NCBI GenBank assembly: GCA_043778415.1 | Contig: JAYWGG010000008.1 | Span: 1-10,171, forward strand | Source of the DNA: JAYUHK01 sp043778415 | GTDB taxonomy: Bacteria; Bacteroidota; Bacteroidia; Chitinophagales; Saprospiraceae | Length of the DNA stretch: 10,171 nt | Direction: 5' to 3' | Shown here: one piece after another, positions 1-6,678 of the stretch | Position numbering within the stretch: the stretch's first letter is position 1 | Layout: each line of letters opens with the position of its first letter | Translations under genes and position numbers: made by a program | Notes under the pieces: generated by a model | What the model was told of the DNA's origin: nothing | Seen by the model: the letters and a program-made list of their open reading frames with translations, nothing else | Database searches by the model: none

Positions 1-15
1 AAGTTTTTTCGTTTC

Positions 16-28
16 AGAAACCTGACTT
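16..28 (+). repeat. 13-base motif, copy 1
   Basis: The motif AGAAACCTGACTT lies 87 bases upstream of the peptide gene that starts at 116. The same 13 bases recur at 1962-1974, in the same orientation, upstream of the LytTR gene. Here it overlaps a small palindrome, GTTTC-A-GAAAC, at 11-21. Both copies sit in T-rich non-coding DNA and are followed by a T run. It could be a regulator binding site or part of a promoter; the sequence does not settle which. Confidence 0.45.
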
Positions 29-99
29 TTGTTTTTTTGTGGTAAGTTGGATATTTAAAAAAGCATTATTTTTATTTTCTAAACACAATATTCATCTAA

Positions 100-107
100 T
101 AAATTTG
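100..107 (+). promoter_or_regulatory. Candidate -7 box of the 116-361 gene
   Basis: TAAATTTG matches the Bacteroidota -7 consensus TAnnTTTG exactly. Transcription would start only a few bases before the ATG at 116, giving a nearly leaderless message. No TTTG element lies at the usual distance upstream (about 19-21 bases), so the assignment rests on the -7 box alone. Confidence 0.4.
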
Positions 108-115
108 TACCAATC

Positions 116-361
116 ATGGCATCTACAAAAATTACACTCGCCGAACTAAAAATACAAAGTTTGAACGAATTGTTGAACGAGCAACAAGCCTACTCGACGA
201 AAGGCGGCTATGTATCCTCGAGCGGAAAAATAACGACTACCAAAGGCGGAGTTACGGGCGTAGATGTACGCCGCGACCTGTGGGAAGGACTTTTCAACAC
301 GCCCAAACAGCACAACACAGGCGGTAGCGGACACGGCGGTACCGGAAAAGGCGGCTTGTAA
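116..361 (+). CDS. Small glycine-rich peptide, possible double-glycine-leader precursor
   Basis: This encodes 81 residues that I cannot place firmly in a family. The N-terminal part (about 4-27) looks like a short amphipathic helix containing LAEL and LNELL and ends in TKGG at 28-31. That layout recalls the leaders of Bacteroidota peptide precursors cleaved after Gly-Gly. A second TKGG follows at 42-45, and the tail (69-81) is Gly-rich with GG at 69-70, 74-75 and 79-80. There is no cysteine, so a lanthipeptide with thioether rings is excluded; Ser, Thr, Lys, Asp and Glu remain available for other chemistry. There is no membrane segment. A consensus -7 box lies just upstream. No maturase, protease or transporter gene is visible in the window, and sequence to the left is missing. 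It converges on the 509-residue gene. The reading frame is probably real; the precursor role is inference. Confidence 0.55.
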   Translation: MASTKITLAELKIQSLNELLNEQQAYSTKGGYVSSSGKITTTKGGVTGVDVRRDLWEGLFNTPKQHNTGGSGHGGTGKGGL

Positions 362-366
362 TTCGG

Positions 367-1896
367 TCACAATGTTTGCGCATAATGCTGTCGGACTACT
401 TCGGCAAAGGGCAATCCTTGCAACTTACTTTGCAGCCACGCCGCAAAATCAAAATACTCTAACAAGTTGTTTTTCAGCTTGTTATCATTTTCTTGCTCAA
501 AAAATGCGTGCAGATTTTGTGTCATTGTTCTCTTTTGTCGCCCATCGTTGCTCCTGCTTATATTGCGGATATAGGTCATAATTTTTCGTTCCAATGAGTC
601 AGGACTGCCGCTTTTGTCCATGAACCGGTGGGCGGAGCGCAGGAGCGACTCTATGAGTAAAAAATTGCCCAATTCGAGATGCGTAATAAGGTTGAGGATG
701 CGAGCTACGCGCTGCAAATCCTGCCGCTCCACGCTTTTTGGCAACTGCAACCACTGGTTGAGAAAGTCCAACGCGTCCTCAAAGTTTCCATTTCCGAAGT
801 GAATATAAAAATAATTGTAGTAAAAACTGCTGCGCTCGAACATATTTTTATTGAACTTTTCCATCTCCCGCAAATGCGCTTTCAAAGCCGACAGTCCTTC
901 CTTAAAATTTCCCGTAGCGATACAAATAGCAAATTTATTTTGGTAATATTGGCGATGTACTTTTGTTTCGTCGTCTGTCGTAAGGGTGCGAATTGTTTTA
1001 AATTTTTCTAACGCAACTTCCATTTCCGAATATTTTTTTTGCAAAAAACAGCTGTAAGTGTAGTTGCTCAACGCCGAAATATATTCCGAAACGTCTTCTC
1101 GAAGAAAGGCGGGATTGGATTCCATTGCCTCCACTAATTTTTTTCCAGAAGCATAAAAATCCTCATATTCGTGGATGGAATAGTAGTAAATATTAAAAAT
1201 TCGGAGGTAAAGAATTTGACTTTTTTTGGAGTTAAGTTGCTCAAAATCAGATAGATATGGTAGTTCAATAATCTCTTGCAGCGTGGCTCTATGCTCCGAG
1301 TTGCTGTGCGCAGCGTTCTGCCGAATAAGCGCGAGCAAGCGAAAAAACGCATTGCGCAGGGACGAAATAAGTACCGTTTGCGCTGTATAAAACTGCTCTT
1401 CGAGGACTAACTTGTGCAAATGAGTGTTCCAAAAATTAATATCCGCCTCTGCGTAGGCAATTTGTTTTTCCCACTGCACGACTTCCAAAAGATGCTGAAA
1501 AGACTCGTGTTCCTGTGCCACTCGGCGTACTTTGTGCAGCAACTCTCGACAGTCCTCATAGCGCGCCCGCTTGTATAAAGTCTTTACATTGAGCAAGTTA
1601 TTTTTTAAAAAATAATCTACCGACGTAGATTCGTCAAACGATTGCAAACTATTGAGCAATAAATCGTACAAATAAGACTTCAACTCCGAATATTTTTTGC
1701 TTACTATCGCTGCACTACCATAGATAATTTGCTTGAATAGGTCGTCGTCCGATGTTGGAGCTTGTTCCATAGCATCGAATAAAAGTGCGTATTTGTGCTT
1801 TTCGGACTTTTGGAGATGCACTTTGAAGTGGCGTTTTTCGGAACTGCTCAAAGATTGTATCAAATCAAAAAGTTTGGTAGAATGATTTTTAGGCAT
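367..1896 (-). CDS. Conserved helical-repeat (TPR-like) protein of unknown function
   Basis: This 509-residue, probably cytoplasmic protein has no signal peptide or membrane segment. It is rich in Leu, Tyr, Phe, Glu and Lys in a pattern typical of stacked helix pairs. Pieces resembling degenerate TPR units are visible around 322-345 (FAICIATGNFKEGLSALKAH) and 358-383 (a Tyr-rich helix, then GNFEDALDFLNQWL). The N-terminal SLSSSEKRHFKVH (15-27) and the following SELKSYLYDLLLNSLQSF (70-87) resemble the start of a family I recall as common in Cytophagia and Saprospiria, annotated only as hypothetical or TPR proteins. Such repeats usually bind other proteins; the partner is unknown. The ATG at 1896 sits 20 bases downstream of a consensus -7 box. 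Its 3' end lies 5 bases from the stop of the peptide gene, and its 5' end faces the LytTR gene. Confidence 0.85.
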   Translation of the reverse strand: MPKNHSTKLFDLIQSLSSSEKRHFKVHLQKSEKHKYALLFDAMEQAPTSDDDLFKQIIYGSAAIVSKKYSELKSYLYDLLLNSLQSFDESTSVDYFLKNNLLNVKTLYKRARYEDCRELLHKVRRVAQEHESFQHLLEVVQWEKQIAYAEADINFWNTHLHKLVLEEQFYTAQTVLISSLRNAFFRLLALIRQNAAHSNSEHRATLQEIIELPYLSDFEQLNSKKSQILYLRIFNIYYYSIHEYEDFYASGKKLVEAMESNPAFLREDVSEYISALSNYTYSCFLQKKYSEMEVALEKFKTIRTLTTDDETKVHRQYYQNKFAICIATGNFKEGLSALKAHLREMEKFNKNMFERSSFYYNYFYIHFGNGNFEDALDFLNQWLQLPKSVERQDLQRVARILNLITHLELGNFLLIESLLRSAHRFMDKSGSPDSLERKIMTYIRNISRSNDGRQKRTMTQNLHAFFEQENDNKLKNNLLEYFDFAAWLQSKLQGLPFAEVVRQHYAQTL

Positions 1897-1916
1897 AATT
1901 TAAACTTATTTTGAGG

Positions 1917-1924
1917 CAAAATTA
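1917..1924 (-). promoter_or_regulatory. Candidate -7 box of the helical-repeat gene
   Basis: On the minus strand this reads TAATTTTG, an exact match to TAnnTTTG. It would give a leader of roughly 13 bases before the ATG at 1896. A TTTTTG lies 12 bases upstream, which is closer than the usual spacing of about 19-21, so the -33 element is uncertain. Confidence 0.45.
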
Positions 1925-1961
1925 CGTTTTTTTATTCAAAAATATTATTATTTTTAAATTT

Positions 1962-1974
1962 AGAAACCTGACTT
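1962..1974 (+). repeat. 13-base motif, copy 2
   Basis: AGAAACCTGACTT is identical to 16-28 and in the same orientation. It lies 152 bases upstream of the LytTR start codon and 65 bases upstream of the divergent helical-repeat gene. The flanks are also alike: a run of T follows each copy and a TTT lies just before each. Confidence 0.45.
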
Positions 1975-2126
1975 ATTTTTATAATCTGGCTTGCAGCAAG
2001 TATTTTTTATATCGAATATTGCATTCAGCAACCACTCAAATACTTTATAAGGAATGTATCTAAAATAAATTACTTATTTTTTCCTCATTCGTAAGACACC
2101 AAACTTTAATTGCTAAAAGAAAAATT

Positions 2127-2606
2127 ATGACCAATCAATTACTTCAAGCTGCGCCCGTTATCGCTCCTATTTTTTCTGCTCCCGCTCGTCGAGTAGCACT
2201 TTATGAAGAAAAAAAAGCCGATCTCTCTACTGCGCGACCGTCGCCTGCTACGCCCCAAAATGCGCTCCAAAAAGTAGCCCTTCCGACTATGGAAGGCATC
2301 AGTTTTGAGCGCGTACAGAATATCGTCAGCCTCGAAGCCGATGGAAATTACACGCAACTGCACTTTTTGGACGGGCGGCATCTCCTCGTCTGCCGTACGC
2401 TTCGCGACATCGAATTGATGCTCGAAGAGTCGGGACAATTTGTCAGAGTCCATCGCTCATACACCGTAAATATGAACTACGTCCAACGCTATATCAAAGG
2501 AAAAGGCGGGCAAGTGGTGATGGAAAACGGCTGCACCATCAGCGTTTCGGTAGGCAAGCGACAGGATTTTATGGACGCACTCAAATACTATTTTGGCTAT
2601 TTTTAA
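2127..2606 (+). CDS. LytTR-domain transcriptional regulator without receiver domain
   Basis: This 159-residue protein has a C-terminal LytTR DNA-binding domain (about 56-155). The characteristic pieces are IVSLEADGNYTQLHF (66-80), the CRTLRDIE helix start (89-96), FVRVHRSYTVNM (105-116) and VSVGKRQDF (140-148). LytTR proteins bind direct-repeat DNA sites through this mostly beta-strand domain, usually downstream of a phospho-receiver. Here the first 50 residues are instead a low-complexity stretch rich in Ala, Pro and Arg, with no receiver and no membrane helices. Its activity must therefore be controlled by its amount, by a partner, or not at all. The 13-base motif in its own upstream region is a candidate site for autoregulation, but this is unproven. 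It is followed after 96 bases by the small T9SS protein, so read-through into that gene is possible. Confidence 0.88.
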   Translation: MTNQLLQAAPVIAPIFSAPARRVALYEEKKADLSTARPSPATPQNALQKVALPTMEGISFERVQNIVSLEADGNYTQLHFLDGRHLLVCRTLRDIELMLEESGQFVRVHRSYTVNMNYVQRYIKGKGGQVVMENGCTISVSVGKRQDFMDALKYYFGYF

Positions 2607-2634
2607 ATTTTATTGTGCAAAAACAAAAAAAAAA

Positions 2635-2665
2635 TTTGCAAAATCTGCATTTTTCTTATAACTTG
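2635..2665 (+). promoter_or_regulatory. Possible promoter of the T9SS sorting-domain gene
   Basis: TTTG at 2635-2638 is separated by 20 bases from TAACTTG at 2659-2665, which is one base short of the TAnnTTTG consensus. The spacing suits a Bacteroidota promoter and the predicted leader would be about 30 bases. The match is imperfect, and the gene may instead be transcribed from the LytTR promoter. Confidence 0.3.
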
Positions 2666-2702
2666 CAGCCCAAGACATTTACGAACCGTATCAATCACAA
2701 CC

Positions 2703-3059
2703 ATGAAGCAAATTTTACTCCTTGTCAGCATTATTTTTATAAGTTTTTCTGTGTTCGCACAGAAAGGCGACGAAACTTGTCCAAGTTGTCTGAACGGCAA
2801 CGCTGCCACCCAGCAGGACTCCAAAAAAGTTGAATTATCGGTTTTTCCGAACCCGATGATTGACTTTTTCGGTATCAATAACGACGAAGTCGTTGGCGGA
2901 GTGGTAATTTTCAACACCGTCGGGCGCAAAATTAAGAGCTTTGAAGGTCAAAAAAGCGAGCATTACAACGTGGCAGACTTGCCCGCAGGGATTTATTTGG
3001 TGCAAATCCTGAATAAAAGTAATAAAATAGTTCAAACTCAACGGATTCGGAAGGTATAA
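2703..3059 (+). CDS. Minimal secreted protein with T9SS type A sorting domain
   Basis: The 118-residue product starts with a clear Sec signal peptide (residues 1-19 or 20, hydrophobic LLLVSIIFISFSVFA, cut near FA-Q). A longer frame is open from 2613, but that would place a charged Lys-rich stretch before the signal peptide, so I chose the ATG at 2703. Residues 44-118 are a T9SS type A C-terminal domain: VELSVFPNP (43-51), VVIFNTVGRKIKSF (67-80), DLPAGIYLVQI (92-102) and a basic end (RIRKV). Such domains direct cargo from the periplasm through the outer membrane, and are normally removed there. Only about 24 residues separate the signal peptide from this domain, and they include CPSC (26-29). 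The protein therefore has almost no cargo: it may be a free sorting module, a small secreted peptide, or a remnant of a larger gene. A strong terminator follows. Confidence 0.85.
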   Translation: MKQILLLVSIIFISFSVFAQKGDETCPSCLNGNAATQQDSKKVELSVFPNPMIDFFGINNDEVVGGVVIFNTVGRKIKSFEGQKSEHYNVADLPAGIYLVQILNKSNKIVQTQRIRKV

Positions 3060-3126
3060 TAACAATACGTTTTTTAGATAATAATTTTACTTTAATTGAA
3101 TTTTTTTTAGCTGAAATTCTCAATAC

Positions 3127-3173
3127 AAAATAAGCACACCACACACTCCGTTTGTGGCGTGCTTATTTTTTTT
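3127..3173 (+). terminator. Rho-independent terminator
   Basis: The arms 3127-3137 and 3159-3169 pair perfectly over 11 bases. After one A-C mismatch, CCACA (3139-3143) pairs with TGTGG (3153-3157), leaving a 9-base loop. A run of nine T follows from 3165. It lies about 70 bases after the stop of the T9SS gene and closes the LytTR/T9SS unit before the lipoprotein promoter. Confidence 0.85.
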
Positions 3174-3197
3174 AAAATAATTTTCCTAAAAAATATT

Positions 3198-3205
3198 TAC
3201 CTTAG
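3198..3205 (+). promoter_or_regulatory. Candidate -7 box of the lipoprotein-nadD operon
   Basis: TACCTTAG matches TAnnTTTG in all but one position and is followed by C, as is common in this phylum. It would give a leader of about 20 bases before the ATG at 3234. It lies just downstream of the terminator, as expected for a new transcription unit. No clear -33 element is seen. Confidence 0.5.
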
Positions 3206-3233
3206 CGAAACCGTTAAAGACTAAAAATAAACC

Positions 3234-3743
3234 ATGAAAATTTTTGAAAATAACTCCGACCGATGCGCTCCAATGTGGCGCGTTTTAATCTTTGGAATCG
3301 CCGTTTTCGCAGCAAGCTGCGGCAGTGACAAAGTCGCCTCCGCCCAACAAAAATCCGACAATGCGTTGGCGAATACTCCCGAAGCCGTCGTCAGGCAGTG
3401 GCAGGCTTTCGTAGATGCCAACCGCGCAGAAGAAGCAAAAATGTTGAGTACCGAGCGCACCAAAAAGTTCATCGACGACTCGCCTAAAATACCCAACGAG
3501 GAAATAGTAGAAACTATTTTTAGCAACATGAAATGTCGCGAAATGGGCGACAGAGCCGTGTGTGTTTACTACACGACAACGAGTTCAGATACCCTAAAAA
3601 TATTGGACTCTTTGGACGTAGTACGCGAAAACGGACAGTGGAAAGTGGATATTATTGAGTCAGGAGATGAAGAAGATGCAGAAATTTTCGACGACCATGA
3701 CCAATCCGCCTCCGAGTCTGCCTCCGAAAAGAAGCAAAAATGA
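3234..3743 (+). CDS. Putative lipoprotein with NTF2/DUF4878-like domain
   Basis: This 169-residue protein begins with a signal peptide ending in FAASC, so Cys29 is the likely lipidated residue and the protein would be anchored in the cell envelope. The middle part (about 47-140) has helices starting TPEAVVRQWQAFVDANRAEEA, then strands RAVCVYYTTT and LDVVRENGQWKVDI. This is the pattern of small NTF2-like lipoproteins such as DUF4878, usually of unknown role. Cys101 and Cys110 might form a disulfide. The last 28 residues are acidic and Ser-rich, probably disordered. The first ATG follows an A-rich stretch, and a candidate -7 box lies about 30 bases upstream; the Met at residue 14 (ATG at 3273) would give a more compact signal peptide and is a real alternative. 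It overlaps nadD by four bases (ATGA), so the two are very likely translated from one message. Confidence 0.78.
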   Translation: MKIFENNSDRCAPMWRVLIFGIAVFAASCGSDKVASAQQKSDNALANTPEAVVRQWQAFVDANRAEEAKMLSTERTKKFIDDSPKIPNEEIVETIFSNMKCREMGDRAVCVYYTTTSSDTLKILDSLDVVRENGQWKVDIIESGDEEDAEIFDDHDQSASESASEKKQK

Positions 3744-4318
3744 AAATAGGATTGTTTTTTGGCTCTTTCAACCCTATTCACGTCGGGCATTTGGTCATCG
3801 CTAATTTTATGGCTACCCAAACCGACTTGGACAAAGTTTGGCTCGTAGTGTCGCCTCAAAATCCTCTCAAAGAAAAAAATACGCTGGCACGCGAGCAGGA
3901 CAGGCTTCATTTGGTGCGCATAGCAACCGAAGATAATAGTTCTTTGCAGGCTTCGGACATAGAGTTTTATTTGCCAAAACCGTCTTATACCATTGATACG
4001 TTGGCTTTTTTGAAAGAAAAACACCCCGAAAAAAAGTTCGTACTCATCATGGGCGGCGACAATCTCGCTACGCTCCACAAGTGGAAAAATTACGAACAGC
4101 TGATTGCCCAACACGAAATATACGTTTACCGAAGACCGAATTTTGAGCTGCCGATGGAGTTTGTGAGCCACAAAACTATAAAAATCTTCGACGCGCCACT
4201 GATGGATATTTCGGCGACGCATATCCGAAACTGTCGAAAAGCAGAAAAATCTATTCAGTATTTGGTCACAGAACCCGTTTTTGACTACATAGAAGGCTCA
4301 AATATGTATAAAAAATAA
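3740..4318 (+). CDS. nadD: Nicotinate-nucleotide adenylyltransferase
   Basis: NadD transfers AMP from ATP to nicotinate mononucleotide to make deamido-NAD, the step before NAD synthetase in NAD synthesis, in the cytoplasm. The 192 residues match the usual family length of about 190-215. The nucleotidyltransferase signature GSFNPIHVGH is at 8-17, the conserved MGGDNL at 104-109, with HKWKNYEQL just after, and the second ATP-binding motif ISATHIR (family ISSTxIR) at 157-163. Residues such as KEKNTLA (44-50) and the RLHLVRIA helix (55-62) also fit. The start overlaps the lipoprotein stop, suggesting translational coupling. The stop codon at 4316-4318 directly abuts the stop of the convergent amidohydrolase gene, with no base between and no hairpin terminator visible. 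Confidence 0.95.
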   Translation: MKIGLFFGSFNPIHVGHLVIANFMATQTDLDKVWLVVSPQNPLKEKNTLAREQDRLHLVRIATEDNSSLQASDIEFYLPKPSYTIDTLAFLKEKHPEKKFVLIMGGDNLATLHKWKNYEQLIAQHEIYVYRRPNFELPMEFVSHKTIKIFDAPLMDISATHIRNCRKAEKSIQYLVTEPVFDYIEGSNMYKK

Positions 4319-5509
4319 CTACAACACCCTGCGGACAGTCGTTTTTTCTGTTATCTCTAAATTGTCGGAGAGCAAAGTCAAAAGATTCAATCCGGGAGTC
4401 TTACCTACTTCCAAGCTGCCCAAATCTGCCTCGAAACCAAGTGCTTCGGCACCATTGAGGGTAGCCCAACGGAGTAAAAGCTCGGTTGTCACAAAACTTT
4501 GATATTTTGAAATAGTTTTCATTTCTTCCAACACCGAAAGTTGCCAGTTGGAGGTCAAACTGTCCGTGCCGATGGTCATTTTTGCGTTGGCATCAATAAA
4601 GTGGCGATAGTTGGGTAGTCTATTCTCAATATAAAGGTTCGCATTGGGGCAAGTAGCCCAAAATACTCGGTCGCTCCACTGTTGAGCTGCCACAATTTCG
4701 GCTGCGGTCGTCAAAGTATTGTGGACAAAAAGATTGCGTTGCTGCGAGTCCAGATTTTTCAGCGCGTAAAAAATAGAGGTTTGCTTGGTGGCTTCAAAAG
4801 CATCTAATGAAATACCAAATTTTCGATAAAAATTTATAAATTCTCCGCTTTTGTGACAAAATAACTCGTTTTCCGGCACAGTTTCTTGGTTGTGGATACT
4901 GACTGTTTCTAGCTGCTTGTGGAGCGAGTTTTCTTGATTTATTTTCGCAAACAAAGCCTTCGAAACACTGTAAGGCGCGTGCGGAACGACGCTTTTTTGA
5001 GCGCCGTCGTGAGAAGTCAAAAGCTGCTCAAACACTGACTTATATTGCTCAAAAGCTGTATCCGCGCCCGCATCTTGCAGAAAATCAAACATTTCTACAA
5101 ACGTATAATACCGCAAATTTCCTTTTGATTTTTGAGCAAAAGTATCCGTCACATTCGAAATATCTCCTACCGCCACGATGCCGTTTGCCAGCATCTCCTG
5201 TTCCGCTTTTTCTATGGCATCTTGGACGACTTCTGCCGCCGCCGCTCGCTGCTGCACTACATTGGTGATGAACGGGATGAGGCTCGTACCAGTCGTTATT
5301 TTTCCCTTCATGTGTGACAGTTCTAAATGGCAGTGTGTATTAACAAATCCGGGGACGATGACTCCCTGACGAATATCCAAAGTCGCAGTATCGTGCTGCT
5401 CGCGACGCTCTATGGCTAAAATTTTTCCCTTTTCGTCCACCACTATTACGCCGTTTTTGATAGGTTCGGCAGCGATGGGAAATATCCAGTCGGCAGAAAA
5501 CTTTTTCAT
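4319..5509 (-). CDS. Amidohydrolase, likely aminodeoxyfutalosine/S-adenosylhomocysteine deaminase-type
   Basis: This 396-residue metal-dependent hydrolase belongs to the cytosine-deaminase/TRZ-ATZ branch of the amidohydrolases. It has an N-terminal small beta domain and PGFVNTHCHLELSHMKG (53-69) with metal ligands His59 and His61. Further sites are HAPYS (177-181), IHNQE (205-209) with His206 and Glu209, VHN at 262-264, CPNANLYI (287-294), and GTDSLTSN (314-321) with the catalytic/metal Asp316. All expected metal ligands are present, so it should be active. The subfamily deaminates purine nucleosides; in organisms using the futalosine route it supplies menaquinone synthesis, and other members act on S-adenosylhomocysteine or guanine. 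No mqn gene is visible here, so the substrate is inference. It lies 30 bases after the DUF1015 gene and probably shares its transcript. Confidence 0.85.
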   Translation of the reverse strand: MKKFSADWIFPIAAEPIKNGVIVVDEKGKILAIERREQHDTATLDIRQGVIVPGFVNTHCHLELSHMKGKITTGTSLIPFITNVVQQRAAAAEVVQDAIEKAEQEMLANGIVAVGDISNVTDTFAQKSKGNLRYYTFVEMFDFLQDAGADTAFEQYKSVFEQLLTSHDGAQKSVVPHAPYSVSKALFAKINQENSLHKQLETVSIHNQETVPENELFCHKSGEFINFYRKFGISLDAFEATKQTSIFYALKNLDSQQRNLFVHNTLTTAAEIVAAQQWSDRVFWATCPNANLYIENRLPNYRHFIDANAKMTIGTDSLTSNWQLSVLEEMKTISKYQSFVTTELLLRWATLNGAEALGFEADLGSLEVGKTPGLNLLTLLSDNLEITEKTTVRRVL

Positions 5510-5539
5510 TTTATAAAAATTAAACTATGTCACGAAGTA

Positions 5540-6637
5540 TTAAAATTTTTGTATTAATATACCATTTTTCATTCTTGGTGCGAAACAGGTAGATTTTGGC
5601 GGCAGAGTTTGGCGTGTGTTGGCGGCTTGCATCATATCTCTGATATCAAGCGGATACAAGCCAAAAGCGACGCTCTGCGCTCCATCTTGGTTGATTTGAG
5701 AGGCAATTTCTGACCATTTTCTGCTTCCTTCTACATATTTTATTCGGCTGGAGCTGCGTATATCAGCCACGCCAAGCAAAGGCATGATAATGTGTTCGTT
5801 GAGCAACGAAACATCATAAGCGTCTTTTGAACTGATTTTTTCTAAAAAATCACTTTTCCACGACAACTCATACCATTTTTTGGCGAAATACATCGTCATC
5901 TGGCGAGGACGGTGGAGCGAAATGGCGTACTCCGTGTGCCGAATGTCACAAATTTTACTTAATTCCTCAAAAAATAAATAGGGCGAAGCCTCTTTACTCA
6001 ATTTGACAATCCTGTAAAATGGCAAAATTTTAAGCTGGTCGGAGGCAAAAAAAGCAGTCAGAAAAGACGCATATTTTTTTTGACTCTGCTGCTCAAACAG
6101 CGTAGCCGCCGTCGAAATACGGTGATGTCCGTCGGCAATAACTGCCTGCAAGAGATGTTTTTGAAACAATAATTGGATTATTTGGAGATTTTTGGGGTCT
6201 TTTATTTGCCAAAGTTGGTGCTTTTCGTGCTGCGTTTTGAGAGTGCAAAAAGCGGTAGTTTTGCCAATATAGTTTTCTAAAAAGGCTTGAATAGCTGGCT
6301 CGGGCGGATAAGTGAGCAGTACGGGTTTGACGATGGCGTTGCGCTCCAAAAAGAGTCCGCGTTGCTGATTTATTTTTTCGTCCAGCGTATGCTCATGCCC
6401 CAAAATATTGCCTGCCAAATAGTCTTGGACATCTGCGCAAGCCACCACGCCCGTGTGACTGCCAAAAGAAGTCTGAATTCGATAGACATATATGGCTTCT
6501 GGCTGTGCTGAATCGGAAAAATATTCGGAGTTTTGGAGTGCCGCAAAATTTTCTTTTACCGACTCAAAAAAATCATCGGGAGGCTCTGGAAGTTTTTCCC
6601 AATTCGGACAAGTGGCTTGAAAAGGTCTTATTTGCAT
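5540..6637 (-). CDS. DUF1015 family protein
   Basis: This 365-residue cytoplasmic protein has the two hallmarks of DUF1015 (COG4198): IADGHHRISTA at 167-177, just before the middle of the protein, and LPPKSTCFAPRMKNG at 345-359 near the C-terminus. It also has the usual N-terminal IRPFQA opening. The length is slightly short of the roughly 400 residues I expect for the family; the N-terminal part has IYVYRIQT (49-56) followed by GVVACADVQDYLAGNILGHE (63-82), which is also family-like. The biochemical role is not firmly known to me. I recall that in Bacteroidota it often lies near serine-synthesis genes, but serA and serC are absent here. It sits 41 bases after the GbsR-type regulator and 30 bases before the amidohydrolase, so the three probably form one operon. 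Confidence 0.88.
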   Translation of the reverse strand: MQIRPFQATCPNWEKLPEPPDDFFESVKENFAALQNSEYFSDSAQPEAIYVYRIQTSFGSHTGVVACADVQDYLAGNILGHEHTLDEKINQQRGLFLERNAIVKPVLLTYPPEPAIQAFLENYIGKTTAFCTLKTQHEKHQLWQIKDPKNLQIIQLLFQKHLLQAVIADGHHRISTAATLFEQQSQKKYASFLTAFFASDQLKILPFYRIVKLSKEASPYLFFEELSKICDIRHTEYAISLHRPRQMTMYFAKKWYELSWKSDFLEKISSKDAYDVSLLNEHIIMPLLGVADIRSSSRIKYVEGSRKWSEIASQINQDGAQSVAFGLYPLDIRDMMQAANTRQTLPPKSTCFAPRMKNGILIQKF

Positions 6638-6678
6638 GAAAAACAGCAGTAATTAGTTTGTTTAGGAATGAAGAAAAA

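Larger units (their letters stand above)
1897..2126. other. Divergent intergenic region before the LytTR gene
   Basis: This 230-base AT-rich gap serves both the minus-strand helical-repeat gene and the plus-strand LytTR gene. It holds the second copy of the 13-base motif (1962-1974), a short palindrome CTTGC-A-GCAAG at 1990-2000, and a looser TTGC-ATTCA-GCAA at 2019-2031. I find no convincing TAnnTTTG box for the LytTR gene; the best is TATTTTTT at 2075-2082, with one mismatch. I see no small gene in it. Confidence 0.5.

Noticed and set aside
116..361. Lanthipeptide precursor
   Set aside because: There is no cysteine anywhere in the 81 residues, so lanthionine rings cannot form.
264..581. 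105-residue plus-strand frame
   Set aside because: It overlaps the peptide gene in another frame and then runs antisense to the helical-repeat gene; the composition is not protein-like.
1990..2000. CTTGCAGCAAG palindrome as a firm operator
   Set aside because: The arms are only 5 bases and there is one perfect copy; the similar CTTGCAGC at 2662-2669 is not palindromic. It is recorded only as part of the intergenic region.
2613..2702. Upstream extension of the T9SS gene starting at the ATG at 2613
   Set aside because: It would put a Lys- and Cys-rich stretch before a textbook signal peptide; the ATG at 2703 gives a normal one, and the stretch overlaps a possible promoter.
3569..4222. 217-residue minus-strand frame opposite nadD
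   Set aside because: nadD on the other strand has all catalytic motifs; this is its antisense shadow.
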